The translations under genes were made by a program, and so were the position numbers. This document shows positions 31,578 through 41,229 of a stretch of DNA of 60,068 nt, one piece after another (within the stretch, counting starts at the first letter, position 1; each line of letters opens with the position of its first letter). The notes below the pieces were generated by a model. That model searched no databases and had not been told where the DNA came from. It saw nothing but the letters and a program-made list of their open reading frames with translations. Source of the DNA: Daphnia carinata (taxonomy: Eukaryota; Arthropoda; Branchiopoda; Diplostraca; Daphniidae); NCBI RefSeq assembly GCF_022539665.2, contig NW_026712506.1, positions 1 through 60,068 on the forward strand. Reading direction: 5' to 3'.

Positions 31578-32042
31578 TGAAACATAAGAGACATTGGTAT
31601 CATTTCATTGATTGAGATTTGAAAGGGCATGCAATTATTCCGAGATATTTGTATATAAATTAGTTAAATAATCATCCTAAGCGAAGTCAATTGAAAATGC
31701 GCACGCTGAAGGAGAATTATTTACTTTAAATGAGAAACGATTTCCTTGTTTAAAAAGAAATTCAATTACTGTCGTGTGGATGTTGTTTATTTTAATTTAC
31801 AAGACTTAGCATCAAATCAGATTAACTTGCCACTTTGGAACAAATACTCTCTATTCTAATACTGTATACTAAAGCGAAAGAGAAAGATGACTGAATAATT
31901 AAAGCGTACAGGAAACTCCAATGCCATAAAAGATAAGTTAACCTGACCATCGCAATGGTACCTGTCGGATATTCATCAAATAAAGAAACATTCTATTTTC
32001 TAACAGGAATCTATTTTTTCTGACTGTTCATTGTTTCATTAT

Positions 32043-32114
32043 GGGGGTATAGCTCAGTGGTAGAGCATACGACTGCAGATCGTAGGGTCCCCAGTTCAAA
32101 CCTCGGTGCCCCCT
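32043..32114 (+). tRNA. tRNA-Cys(GCA), nearly intact
   Basis: Same layout as the copy at 8758. The acceptor, D and anticodon stems are perfect, and the only flaw is a C-C mismatch in the T-stem (CCCAG/CTCGG). No T4 terminator nearby. Confidence 0.78.
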
Positions 32115-33792
32115 TGAAACTTAAGAGGCATTGGTATCATTTATTAGATTGAGTTTAGAAAGGGCATGCAATTATTTCGAGATATTTGGATATAAATTAG
32201 TTAAATAATCATCCTAAGCTAAATCAATTGAAAATGCGCACACTGAAGGAGAAAGACGATTTCCTTGTTTAATAAGATATTCGATTACTGTCGTATCCAT
32301 GTAGTTTGTTTTAATTTACATGACCAAGCATCAAATCAGATTAACTTTCCATCTTATAACAAAACTCTTTATTGTAATCTAGGAAATGTCATCCAATCAT
32401 GCAGAAGATGGCTTCATACTACCAGCCAACGACCTCACTCCCACGTAGCCCTGTCTTAGTTGTGTATCCAGAAAAAGGCAGAGATCCCCTTCTCGTGTCG
32501 GTAGGACAAGAGCCTATGAAGTCGGACAACAAATTCATTCAGACGTATGTGGCCCTATGCACGTACAGACAAGAAGTGGTTTGCGTTTCTTTAAAATTTT
32601 CAGTGATGAATTCAGTGGATGGATTCAGTATCGCGATTTTTTTCGAAAATTCGGTACCACGATACCGATACTTCTTCAAAGTATCGCTTCCCATCCTAGT
32701 TGAAGGTTAAATATTTGTTGCATCGGAAACTAAATATATTGTTGGTGAAAAGTCCCAGGAAACGGGATTCGAAGGCTTTTGTAAGAGATGAGTTCCAAAA
32801 CAAAGATTGGTTCAAACATGATGTTAAGTATATTATTCAAACAATAAAATGGTATTTCATTTTAGGTTTCAGCAGGGCATTCAGAAGGGCTGTTACTTCG
32901 GCGACGACTGTTCTTAAGACTCGACGGTGACTAGCCGATTCCCTATGCCAAATTTCATGGTACAGGATTGCAGGATTTTCTTCGCACTCTCCCAAATGCG
33001 GTCTATGTGGGTGAGAAAAATGTCATTCGATTTTGTAACAAACAACCTGTATTTTTCCGTATAGTTTGGTCATTTCCTACAAGGCCTGGCGAAGTTTTTG
33101 CCGGCTGTGACCAAGTTGGTCCCATTATCGGTTGGTCTTTGGTAAAACAGAGAAGCAAAGGAGAAATTCTTGCATCCTGAATCCGTCGAGAAGTATGGCG
33201 TACCTTTCGCGATACTCAGTCCCGACTGTATGTGGTAATCTCTATATCATAGTGTATACAGTAACCTTAGTGTGCAGGTAACATATCGCTGAAACTATGA
33301 GTTCTATTTCAAACTATTTCAATATTTGGGGATGAACCTGCCAATTCAGTTGGTATTTTATTAGACACCAGGAACGACCCGTTAGCGGTGGAACGGACCA
33401 CCTTAAGGATTTTTTGCCGCACAGTCATATGCAATAAAGGTGGGATAAAAAAACCATTGAAGATCAAACTATTTTCAGGTTCAGGATTTCATTAGACTAA
33501 TAACGTAATGAATGTGTATGGCACAAGGGGCTATTTAAAAAATAACAAATGCAATTAAATAATTTGCGGTAACTCAAGCATGCACCTTCAACCATACTTG
33601 GTGGACATCTTGCAGCAAGTATTTTGCATATCCAGCCTGCAATCCGATAAGATAGATTCGTACAATGAATAGTACATATTCCTGGAACCCAGCTGACTTC
33701 CAATCGCCCTCCCAGCTCACTCCGAAGAATGAACCGACTGCGAAAGAAAATAATTTTGCTATCATTTTCTATTTTCTTGACTGTGTCTTTGT

Positions 33793-33875
33793 TACCAAGT
33801 GTGATGATCGAACTCACGTCTCTATACAGAGACCAGAACTTAAGTCTGGCGCCTTAACCACTCGGCCAACCTGGT
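33793..33875 (-). tRNA. tRNA-Leu(UAA), one T-stem mismatch
   Basis: 83 nt. Acceptor, D and anticodon stems are as in the copy at 19338. The variable arm is TCTCT...AGAGA and pairs. The last T-stem pair is G-A (GTGAG/ATCAC). Probably transcribable but weakened. Confidence 0.78.
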
Positions 33876-34428
33876 GGTATATAACACTATTTCACTTAAT
33901 TGGAGTCCCATCTTAAAATTCCAATCGTCCAATGAAACACTAAAAAAAACGAACAGACTACGATAGAAGAGAAGTTTGCTGTTGTTGCTGACTCTCGTGC
34001 AAAGTAGCAACAGAGAGAGATGAAAGGATGATGGATGAGGATGAATGAAATGACGGAGATATAAAAAAGGAATGCTTTATTGCTGGACTAGGAAATGAAC
34101 ATAAATACCGCACGCTTGATTTAAAGAAAGAAAACGGAGGGGACAAAACTCAGTCTGAATTTGGACAAGGCTGGACAAACTGTCTGGCAAAACGAGACAA
34201 ATAACTTAGACTACCGTCTGGGTTTGACAAAAGGAGACGGAGACAAAATGACTGTCTGGGTCGGCTAACAAAGTAATACTACCCCTTTCCATAGAAAAGG
34301 GTAAAGAGCTCAACTAAAATGGGCACTCAAATACTACGTAGGCCCGTGCCCCCTACAGCCCTGCCCGCGAGGGCAGCACCGTAGGTGACAGCTGTCATTT
34401 ACCATTCTCGTGACTACAAACTAGTGGT

Positions 34429-34511
34429 TACCAGGCGTGTTGAACGAACTCACGGCTCTATACAAAGACCAGAACTTAAGTCTGGCGCCATAACCACTCG
34501 GCCAACCTGGT
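34429..34511 (-). pseudogene. tRNA-Leu pseudogene, copy II
   Basis: Counterpart of 19973-20053: anticodon arm intact, T-arm broken, T-loop altered. Two more degraded relatives follow at about 34606-34676 and 34826-34912. Confidence 0.7.
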
Positions 34512-36029
34512 ACACTAAAATATCAGTAACAGTAGCAGTAATAGCTGCTACAAAGAAATTTTCCTTCTTTCCAGTTGTATACAACCGTTAAACAATACAT
34601 TTAAGATCAACGTGTGAAAATCCAACTTACGTATCTATAAAGAAACGAAAACTTAAGTCTGGTGCCTTAACATCTAGACTAATCAATTAATATATCTTTA
34701 GCAATCAAATAATTGTGTAAAGTATTATCAGCACATGGTTGCGACAGATTTTTATAACAGAAATGGAATTTACCAGGATATAGATGCAATTTAGCGTTAC
34801 TCGTCTATTGTAGCAAACTTATGGTTACCAGGTATGAGGATCGAACTTACGTCCGTATACAGAGACAGAAATTAAGTCTGGCGCCATAACAACACGGTGA
34901 ACCTTGTGTTCACTAATACTATTTTACTTAATTGGAATCCTAGCTTAGAATTCCAATTGCCCACTGAGACACACAAAAAAATGAACAGACTAAGGTAGAA
35001 CAGAAGATTGCTGTCATTTGCTATTTTCATGATTGTTTCTTACCTTTTTCAAATTGATTTATTCCTAAATCTACCAGGAAATAAAATTCATTTAACGATT
35101 TTTGGACGTGGCATGGTTCTATCTTCAGCCAATATAATCCTTGTGGTTAACGATGTTTCCTAGCTTATGGTCCCACCTCCAATGAATGGGTTGCGCAGTT
35201 AAAACGTTATTTGAAAAAGTTTACCAACGGAAATCATTTGTCTTATAGAGCATGGTAAGAAACACAGCGCGAATGAATTAATCAAAGAGTGTTCACTATG
35301 AGAATTTAGCGTTATATTATGATTACTCACATTATATTTTTACCAGCGAATGTCGGACGGATTCGTTCATCTAAAGATAAAAAACTAAGGGTAGCTATCA
35401 TGTCCTGAAAGATCTGAAAACTTTCTCCACCTTACCGCTCAGCTTATTTTCTAGGCAAACAACAGAAAACAAAAAGAAAAAAACTAATAAAACCAAAAAT
35501 CAAAAAAAAAATAATAAATGCGTATCAGTATAATTATATAGGGTAAAAGAGCGAATTGGGACAGCGTTTGGGTTAACACTCTTTCTTATGGAGAATGTGT
35601 GTAAAGCCGATCTGCTAATTTCGGACAAAAACCATTGGACATTTATGTTAATCTGATCAGTCTTATTTTTCAAAACTAATTTATTCGTTCGATTGAGTTT
35701 TGAATCGAATAGCTTAAGACACCGAAGAAGGTGCAATAAAAAATATAGCAAAATGTATGTTTCAATAACCAAAACAATGAACTGTCAAAACGAAACATCA
35801 ATTTTTCAGGTTTGGTAACTTGTGATCGAAACTCACCCCAAAAACATAAAGTATTGATTTTTAAGATCGTATTAAACACTTCGCTCTTTAAGTAGCCAAC
35901 AGACCATAGGTTCGGTAAAAAACAAAAAAATAAATGTGATTGAAATTTTCGAGAAACCCGCATTAGGGACAGTAGACTAATTACAAAAAGACATGTTATG
36001 CTTATCAAATGAATTTTGTTAACCATTTT

Positions 36030-37748
36030 ATTATTGATTACCATCCTAAAGGGTAATGGTTCTATGCTGTCAAGGAACTATTTTAAAATGCTTTTATCCT
36101 CATTTTTCCCTTTTTGGTGAGGTATTTCTAAATCACTACTACAATATCAACAATATTAGGAACAATAGATTCAGTTAAGTTTTCTCTACATGGCTATTGA
36201 ATATTTTTATGAAAATCATGTGAAAATATGCATCTAATCGGTGATTGCAGTTTTTTATTTTTTAAATAAGCTCCCGTGATGCTAATTTAGGACAGCATTC
36301 TACATACTGAAATGCACACTTTATGCTTTTAATTATTTTTCTTTCACCATAGCATAATCGTAAGATGTTGATTTGACAACCAAAAGGCTAACGGTTCTAT
36401 ACCGTATGGGTACTATACATATACTTCAATTTCCTTATTTTTGAATTTTTTCTTATTTGATGAGATATTTTGAAATCACTAAGAACACCTTAAAATAAAG
36501 CAATATCATCAATACTGGTATCAATAGATTGGTTTAAGTTACCTCTACATGGCTGTTGAATATTTTATGAAAATCACGTGAAAATATTTATCTAATGGGG
36601 ATTGTAATTCTTTTTTTTTCTACACAAGCTTCCGTGACGCAAATTTGGGACAGCAAACTACATACAACAAGACATATTATGCTTTTTAACAATATTTTCT
36701 CAACCATGGCATAGTTGTAAGACGTACGATTGCCACCGTAAACGATTATGGTTCTATACTGTCAAGGCGCTATTTTCAAGTTTCGTTTTCCTCATTCCCT
36801 CATTTTTCCCTTTTTTATGAGATATTTGTAAATCATTATAGATACCTTACACTACTACATTATCAATAATATTAAGATCAATAGATTCGTTTAAGTTTTC
36901 TCTACATGGCTATTGAATGTTTTATGAAAATCATACGAAAATATGCATCTAGTCCGTAATTGCAAATTTTTATGTTTTTTACATAAGGTCTCAAGACGCC
37001 AATTTGGGACAGCAGACTACATACTATATGACATATTAGGCTTTTCAACTTTGTGTCGTTCGAGATGGCATACTCGAAAGAAATTGGATTGCCAAGCTAT
37101 AGGAGAATGGTTCCATACTGTCTGGGCACTATAATTTCTTTTTCCAAATTTTTGAACTATCCCCTTTTTTATGAGATATTTTTAAATCGCTAAAGATACC
37201 TTAAACTAAAACAATATAAAAAATATTAGGACCAACAGATTCTTTGAAGTTTTCTCTATATGGCCGTTGAATATTTTGTGGAAATCATGTGACAATATTT
37301 ATCTAATGGGGGATAGCAATTCTTATATTTCTTTACATTAGCTCCCATGACGCTAATTTGGGACAGCACGCCACGTACTAAATATTAAGTACTAAGTATT
37401 ATATTTGATTGCTTCAATATGTAAGCGGTGGTATAGTCGTAGGACTTTGGATTGTCAACCCGAAGATTAATGGTTCAACTCAAATTGTAGAATATGAACA
37501 GATTGCTTTGCCTAACTGTTTCATTTTGTGAGATACTCTTACATATTCCATGACACAGAATGACAGACTTGTGTAAGCTTCCTCTACATGGATGTTGCAT
37601 AACTTCCATGTATGCAATATTCATGCTAAGCGACAATATTCATGTAATCGGTAATGGCGAATTGTATCATTCATAAAAATTACGATGGCAGTGGCTCTGT
37701 CGTAAGATGTTGGAATGGGAACCAAAGGATTGAATAATTGATTCTTAA
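36030..37748 (+). repeat. 355-bp tandem repeats with tRNA-like modules, copy II
   Basis: tRNA-like modules begin near 36346, 36703, 37070, 37426 and 37684 (spacing 357, 367, 356, 258). CTACATGGCTRTTGAAT-like blocks recur near 36188, 36546, 36905, 37257 and 37585. Each module looks like the front three quarters of a tRNA: an A-box-like GGYATAGTCGTAGGA, an anticodon-like loop with varying triplets, and a B-box-like GGTTCNA. The best (37426-37482) has GGTTCAACTC and a GTC-like anticodon loop. No module folds into a full cloverleaf, so these are relics. Confidence 0.7.
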
Positions 37749-38110
37749 TGCGGCAAATATTTATTATTTTCCATTATTGGTTTTTTAATCACACTTTGTG
37801 TGATATTATGGAATCGCAATGAATGTTTGTAGGAAAACCTCAGAAAAATAATAATATGAATTATAAAGAAACAGGCCTTATGGATCCACGAATCGCAAAC
37901 ACTACATTGGTTGCAATCATCCTTTGTACCTGTGCTTTTACATAGCATTCAGAGAACACGTAGCCACTTTGTTCAGTATCTTCGCCAAAGGCAAAAGAAT
38001 CCTCTAATCGTGCCTCTAATCGTGCTCGAGACCTCGATGAGCGTCGTGATCCTTCAATAAAGACCTTGCCTGTTGTCTTTTTGTCCTTTTTTCCTTTTGC
38101 CTTCGGACTG
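37745..38110 (-). pseudogene. PHD-finger fragment, possibly a DDE-transposase tail
   Basis: On the minus strand, an acceptor (TGTTTTACAG near 38110) opens a Lys/Arg/Ser-rich frame to about 37925 that is acidic at its end. A one-base register change then leads to CK...DC-x2-C-x2-C-x2-W-x-H-x2-C (37850-37945), the C-terminal half of a PHD-type zinc finger. A basic tail followed by such a finger is what I would expect at the C-terminus of pogo/Tigger-type transposases, but other PHD proteins are possible. The frame ends soon after the finger. The finger part recurs in copy III. Confidence 0.4.
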
Positions 38111-38236
38111 TAAAACAGAAAAAATAATTATGAGCAATTAGGGAATTTAAGACATTAAACTGAACAAGTGCTATGATCATACAATGAAAACACACCATCT
38201 TTTGTCAAAGTGACATGAGAAGTAATTGCCTTAGAT

Positions 38237-39026
38237 TGTAAGGACTCTCAATAAACTTTAAGCTCAATAATGTAAGGACCCCCATAAACGTTAAGTTCAA
38301 TAAGTAGTTAGATGATGTGATTTATCGCTCTTTGTTGCTGCTACCCCCTCTGCCTTTCCCCATTGACTATTTTGTTTCTTGTTTCGTTTTCAAATTACCC
38401 TTTTGACGCATAATGGGGGGTCATCGACAGGGCATAAATCAGCTGACCTCGTTTCTCACGTAACACTCTGGTTCCGTTTCGATGACCCCACGCAACTTAG
38501 CGTTCCCACGCTGAGTTGGCGTCATCAAGCTAAAGCGTGGTATAAAAACCCTCGCCGGAGCTGTGCTTAAGGGTCAGTTCTAGCTTAGCCTCTCAACCGC
38601 ATAGTTGTGTAGCCAAGTCTTTGTTTTACTTTGTGTAACTCCGAACTGTTGAAGATCCAATACACTAGTAACGAAGTGCCAATTTCCGTGTTTTCCACGT
38701 CGCTGCTACAAGTCCTCAGCCGAGACGCCGCTCACCGCCCCTTCCAACGCCACCTTCCACATCTAGCACCATGACTTCCGCGTAAGTACCCTCAACGCCT
38801 CTTATTCTTCTTAGCTTTCCTGATTAGTGTTCTTTTCATATCCGGGCAGCCGACGTGACTGGCTGCCGGATCCTAACCACCCTAACTATGCACCAAGTGA
38901 CCAAATATTCAAGTGACCAGAATATTAGAGTTTAAGTTACTAACCTGACCATTGTCAGTATTGAGTGTTATTTGTGTGCTTTAATCCCCCAGTCGCGTCA
39001 GACGTGACTGGGACGCGATTATTGCA
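38237..39026 (+). repeat. 5' LTR of element C
   Basis: 790 bp. A TATA-like box (GGTATAAAAACC) lies near 38540, so RNA should start near 38570. A start codon at 38771 and splice donor at 38782 lie downstream within the transcribed part. Confidence 0.93.
38771..38787 (+). promoter_or_regulatory. LTR leader mini-exon: ATG followed by splice donor
   Basis: ATGACTTCCGC then GTAAGT. Unspliced, this is a four-codon upstream frame stopped by the TAA within the donor. Spliced to the acceptor at 47146 it would provide the start of the acidic accessory frame, in phase. The 3' LTR keeps the same sequence near 48418-48434. Confidence 0.5.
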
Positions 39027-39289
39027 TCTGGTGGCAGCGAAGTCGAACCGTGACCTCGCCGCTCGAGAACCGACGTGCCCGCTACCAACGAGCTGTCCTT
39101 CTGGAGCGTGTTGCCAACGTTACACATTGCACGTGACTTAAATGACGAAACGTGCTGTGGGTATCATACGCTATGCGTGAATGAACGAACAGGTCGTCAA
39201 ATTTTAATAACCATCCCTCCCCATGCCCCCACTGCCGAAATCCAACAACACGCACCTGCGACGCATTGCGTAAGACCATTAAGCTACGG

Positions 39290-39740
39290 GCGACTCTCGG
39301 ACCTCACGCCTACTACCGAAACTCCGTTTACTCCCGGACCTCACGCTGACTCCCGAAACTCACGCTGGCACCAGGACTCACGCTGACTTCCGAAACTCAC
39401 GCTAACTCACGGAGACTCCCGAAGCCACATCTACTCACGCAGACTCATTCGACTCCCGCCGACTCCCGAAGCCACATTTACTCACGCAGACTCACTGTGA
39501 CTCCCGCCGACTCCCGAAGCCACATCTACTCACGCAGACTCATTCGACTCCCGCCGACTCCCGAAGCCAAATCTACTCACGGAAACTCCCGAACTTTTAC
39601 ATTTACTCACGCAGACTCACGGCGACTCCCCGCCGACTCCCGCCGACTCCTGAAGCCACATCTACTCACGCAGACTCACGAATCCACATTTACTCACGCG
39701 CACTACCGAAGACTCACGGCGACGCCCGCCGACTCCCGGA
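39290..39740 (+). repeat. Minisatellite in the element C leader, about 48-bp period
   Basis: ACTCACG and ACTCCCG heptamers dominate. GAAGCCAMAT occurs at 39421, 39468, 39516 and 39563 (spacing 47-48), with more diverged units on both sides. It lies between the PBS and gag. Short frames through it are by-products of the repeat. Confidence 0.8.
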
Positions 39741-39798
39741 AAGAAAATCTCGACTGCAATGGGAATCTAACTGCCCGCCTACAACATCCGTAAAGAAA

Positions 39799-41229
39799 AT
39801 GTCAAAAGGAGGGTCGAACTTCGAGAAAAGGATTCCGCTCTTCAAACGCTGGGGAAAGTCCCTCCGTCAAACCTTCCCTTCCTTTAGGAGAGGAACAGGG
39901 CCGAATCAATCCGCTTCTGACCAACAATACATCGAAGACCAACTAAAGAAGTTCGTCGCAAGCTGCAAAGAAACGCAACCAGACGCGGCCTACTTCACCG
40001 CAGTACGCCGAGTGGGAACGCCTGGGAGTCTGGCCCAAAACTCCGCACCCATCGTAACGTCAACTCCTCTTCACGCCCCACCGGCGACAGACGGGCCATC
40101 ATACCAGCACTGGAGAGGCGTTCAAGAACCCTCGACGTACGCACTGAACAGCAACCACCAGTCGTCAATCGCGCCCAGCCTAACCATCGAAGATAAAATT
40201 CGGTTAGCCCAGCAAGAGCAGGCCATGCAGGCGTTCAGTTCGGTAACAATCTATTGCGACAGGCAAAGGTCCGGTCGTTTCGACGATTGGGTGGCTCACC
40301 TCGAGGCCACCCTTGACTTGGGTAATTTTGAAGAGGCGAGGAAACTCCGCCTCATGCGGTCCAAACTCTACGGAGAAGCCGCCGAAGAATTTGATAATTT
40401 CAAACTGGACAACCCCATTCGTTCTCAGGAGTACGCAGCCGTTAAAGAAAGACTTCTTAAACTCTTTCACTCGACCGAGACAAGGTCGCAAAGGAGTGTA
40501 GAGTTTCACAATATGAGGCGAGAACCCGAAGAAAACATGCGACGTTACGCCAACCGTATACGGAAAGCGTTCTACAAGGCTTATCCTATGGAAGGTGCCC
40601 TCGACGCCGCCACTGCAGTATCACGAGAGCAAATGATGATGGACAGGTTCATCGAAGGTCTCCAATACGACCTCCAGCCCAGGCTGAAACACAAGGAGTT
40701 TCATTCTTTCGAAACATTAATCGATAAAGCAGAGTTAGCAGCAATGGCGATTGAAGAAGGCCAAGCGAGGGTACGCATCCAGGCTGCGTATGCGTCCCCT
40801 AACATTCCAAGCAACCGTAACACCGAGCTGGCAGGAGTATTGGAGGCTCTAGAAAAGCTTAACACGAAAATTGAAAGAAACGCCTCCGACCAGAATATAG
40901 AGTTACAGCATCGATTGAGCAATTTGCAACGCCAGTTGACACAACAACAACAAACAGCCAAATCACGAGACCCCATCGCATCGCAGCCCGAAGCTTTCAG
41001 GAGGACAGCGGTGTTGTGTGAGTTTCACAACACGTACGGAGGTCATACAACGGAGAATTGCATCGCCAGATACCTACAGCGAAACGACAAATGCAGCCGT
41101 TGCAACGAAATTGGGCATCGCCACAGCTTCTGCCCCATTATCAAAAACCCTCCACCCCCACCACCATCGCATACGGCAGAAGCGCCCTCAGCTCGACCGG
41201 GCATTCTGCGGTCAAAGGCGGAAAACTAG
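39799..41229 (+). CDS. Element C Gag, 476 aa, intact
   Basis: From the ATG at 39799. The N-terminus is basic (about residues 1-40) and followed by a Ser/Pro-rich region. The central capsid-like retrotransposon-gag domain spans about 145-320 with GRFDDWVAHLE, F-x3-E-x-RSQRSVEFHNMR and MRRYANRIRKAFYKAYP blocks. A Gln-rich coiled segment lies at about 355-395. The C-terminal fingers are CEFHNTYGGHTTENC (C-x2-H-x6-H-x4-C) near 412 and CSRCNEIGHRHSFC (CCHC) near 433. It ends with a Pro-rich tail. It would assemble particles and package RNA. The protease frame overlaps its 3' end in another register (from about 41058), suggesting frameshifting or decay. Length is normal for Gypsy gag. Confidence 0.85.
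   Translation: MSKGGSNFEKRIPLFKRWGKSLRQTFPSFRRGTGPNQSASDQQYIEDQLKKFVASCKETQPDAAYFTAVRRVGTPGSLAQNSAPIVTSTPLHAPPATDGPSYQHWRGVQEPSTYALNSNHQSSIAPSLTIEDKIRLAQQEQAMQAFSSVTIYCDRQRSGRFDDWVAHLEATLDLGNFEEARKLRLMRSKLYGEAAEEFDNFKLDNPIRSQEYAAVKERLLKLFHSTETRSQRSVEFHNMRREPEENMRRYANRIRKAFYKAYPMEGALDAATAVSREQMMMDRFIEGLQYDLQPRLKHKEFHSFETLIDKAELAAMAIEEGQARVRIQAAYASPNIPSNRNTELAGVLEALEKLNTKIERNASDQNIELQHRLSNLQRQLTQQQQTAKSRDPIASQPEAFRRTAVLCEFHNTYGGHTTENCIARYLQRNDKCSRCNEIGHRHSFCPIIKNPPPPPPSHTAEAPSARPGILRSKAEN

Larger units (their letters stand above)
31393..38236 (+). repeat. tRNA array copy II (about 6.84 kb, uninterrupted)
   Basis: Contains two tRNA-Cys monomers (542-bp spacing of AAGCTGACC-like starts, 31397 and 31939), single-copy array sequence, a tRNA-Leu and its decayed relatives, the 355-bp repeats, and a minus-strand PHD-type gene fragment at the right end. 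It gives the empty sites for elements A and B. Spacer stretches over 300 bp without a gene (32120-33790, 34920-36030) hold only array sequence with recurring non-domain frames. Confidence 0.9.

Noticed and set aside
39497-39793. 98-codon frame upstream of element C gag
   Set aside because: It is the translation of the 48-bp minisatellite; all frames there are open because of the repeat composition.
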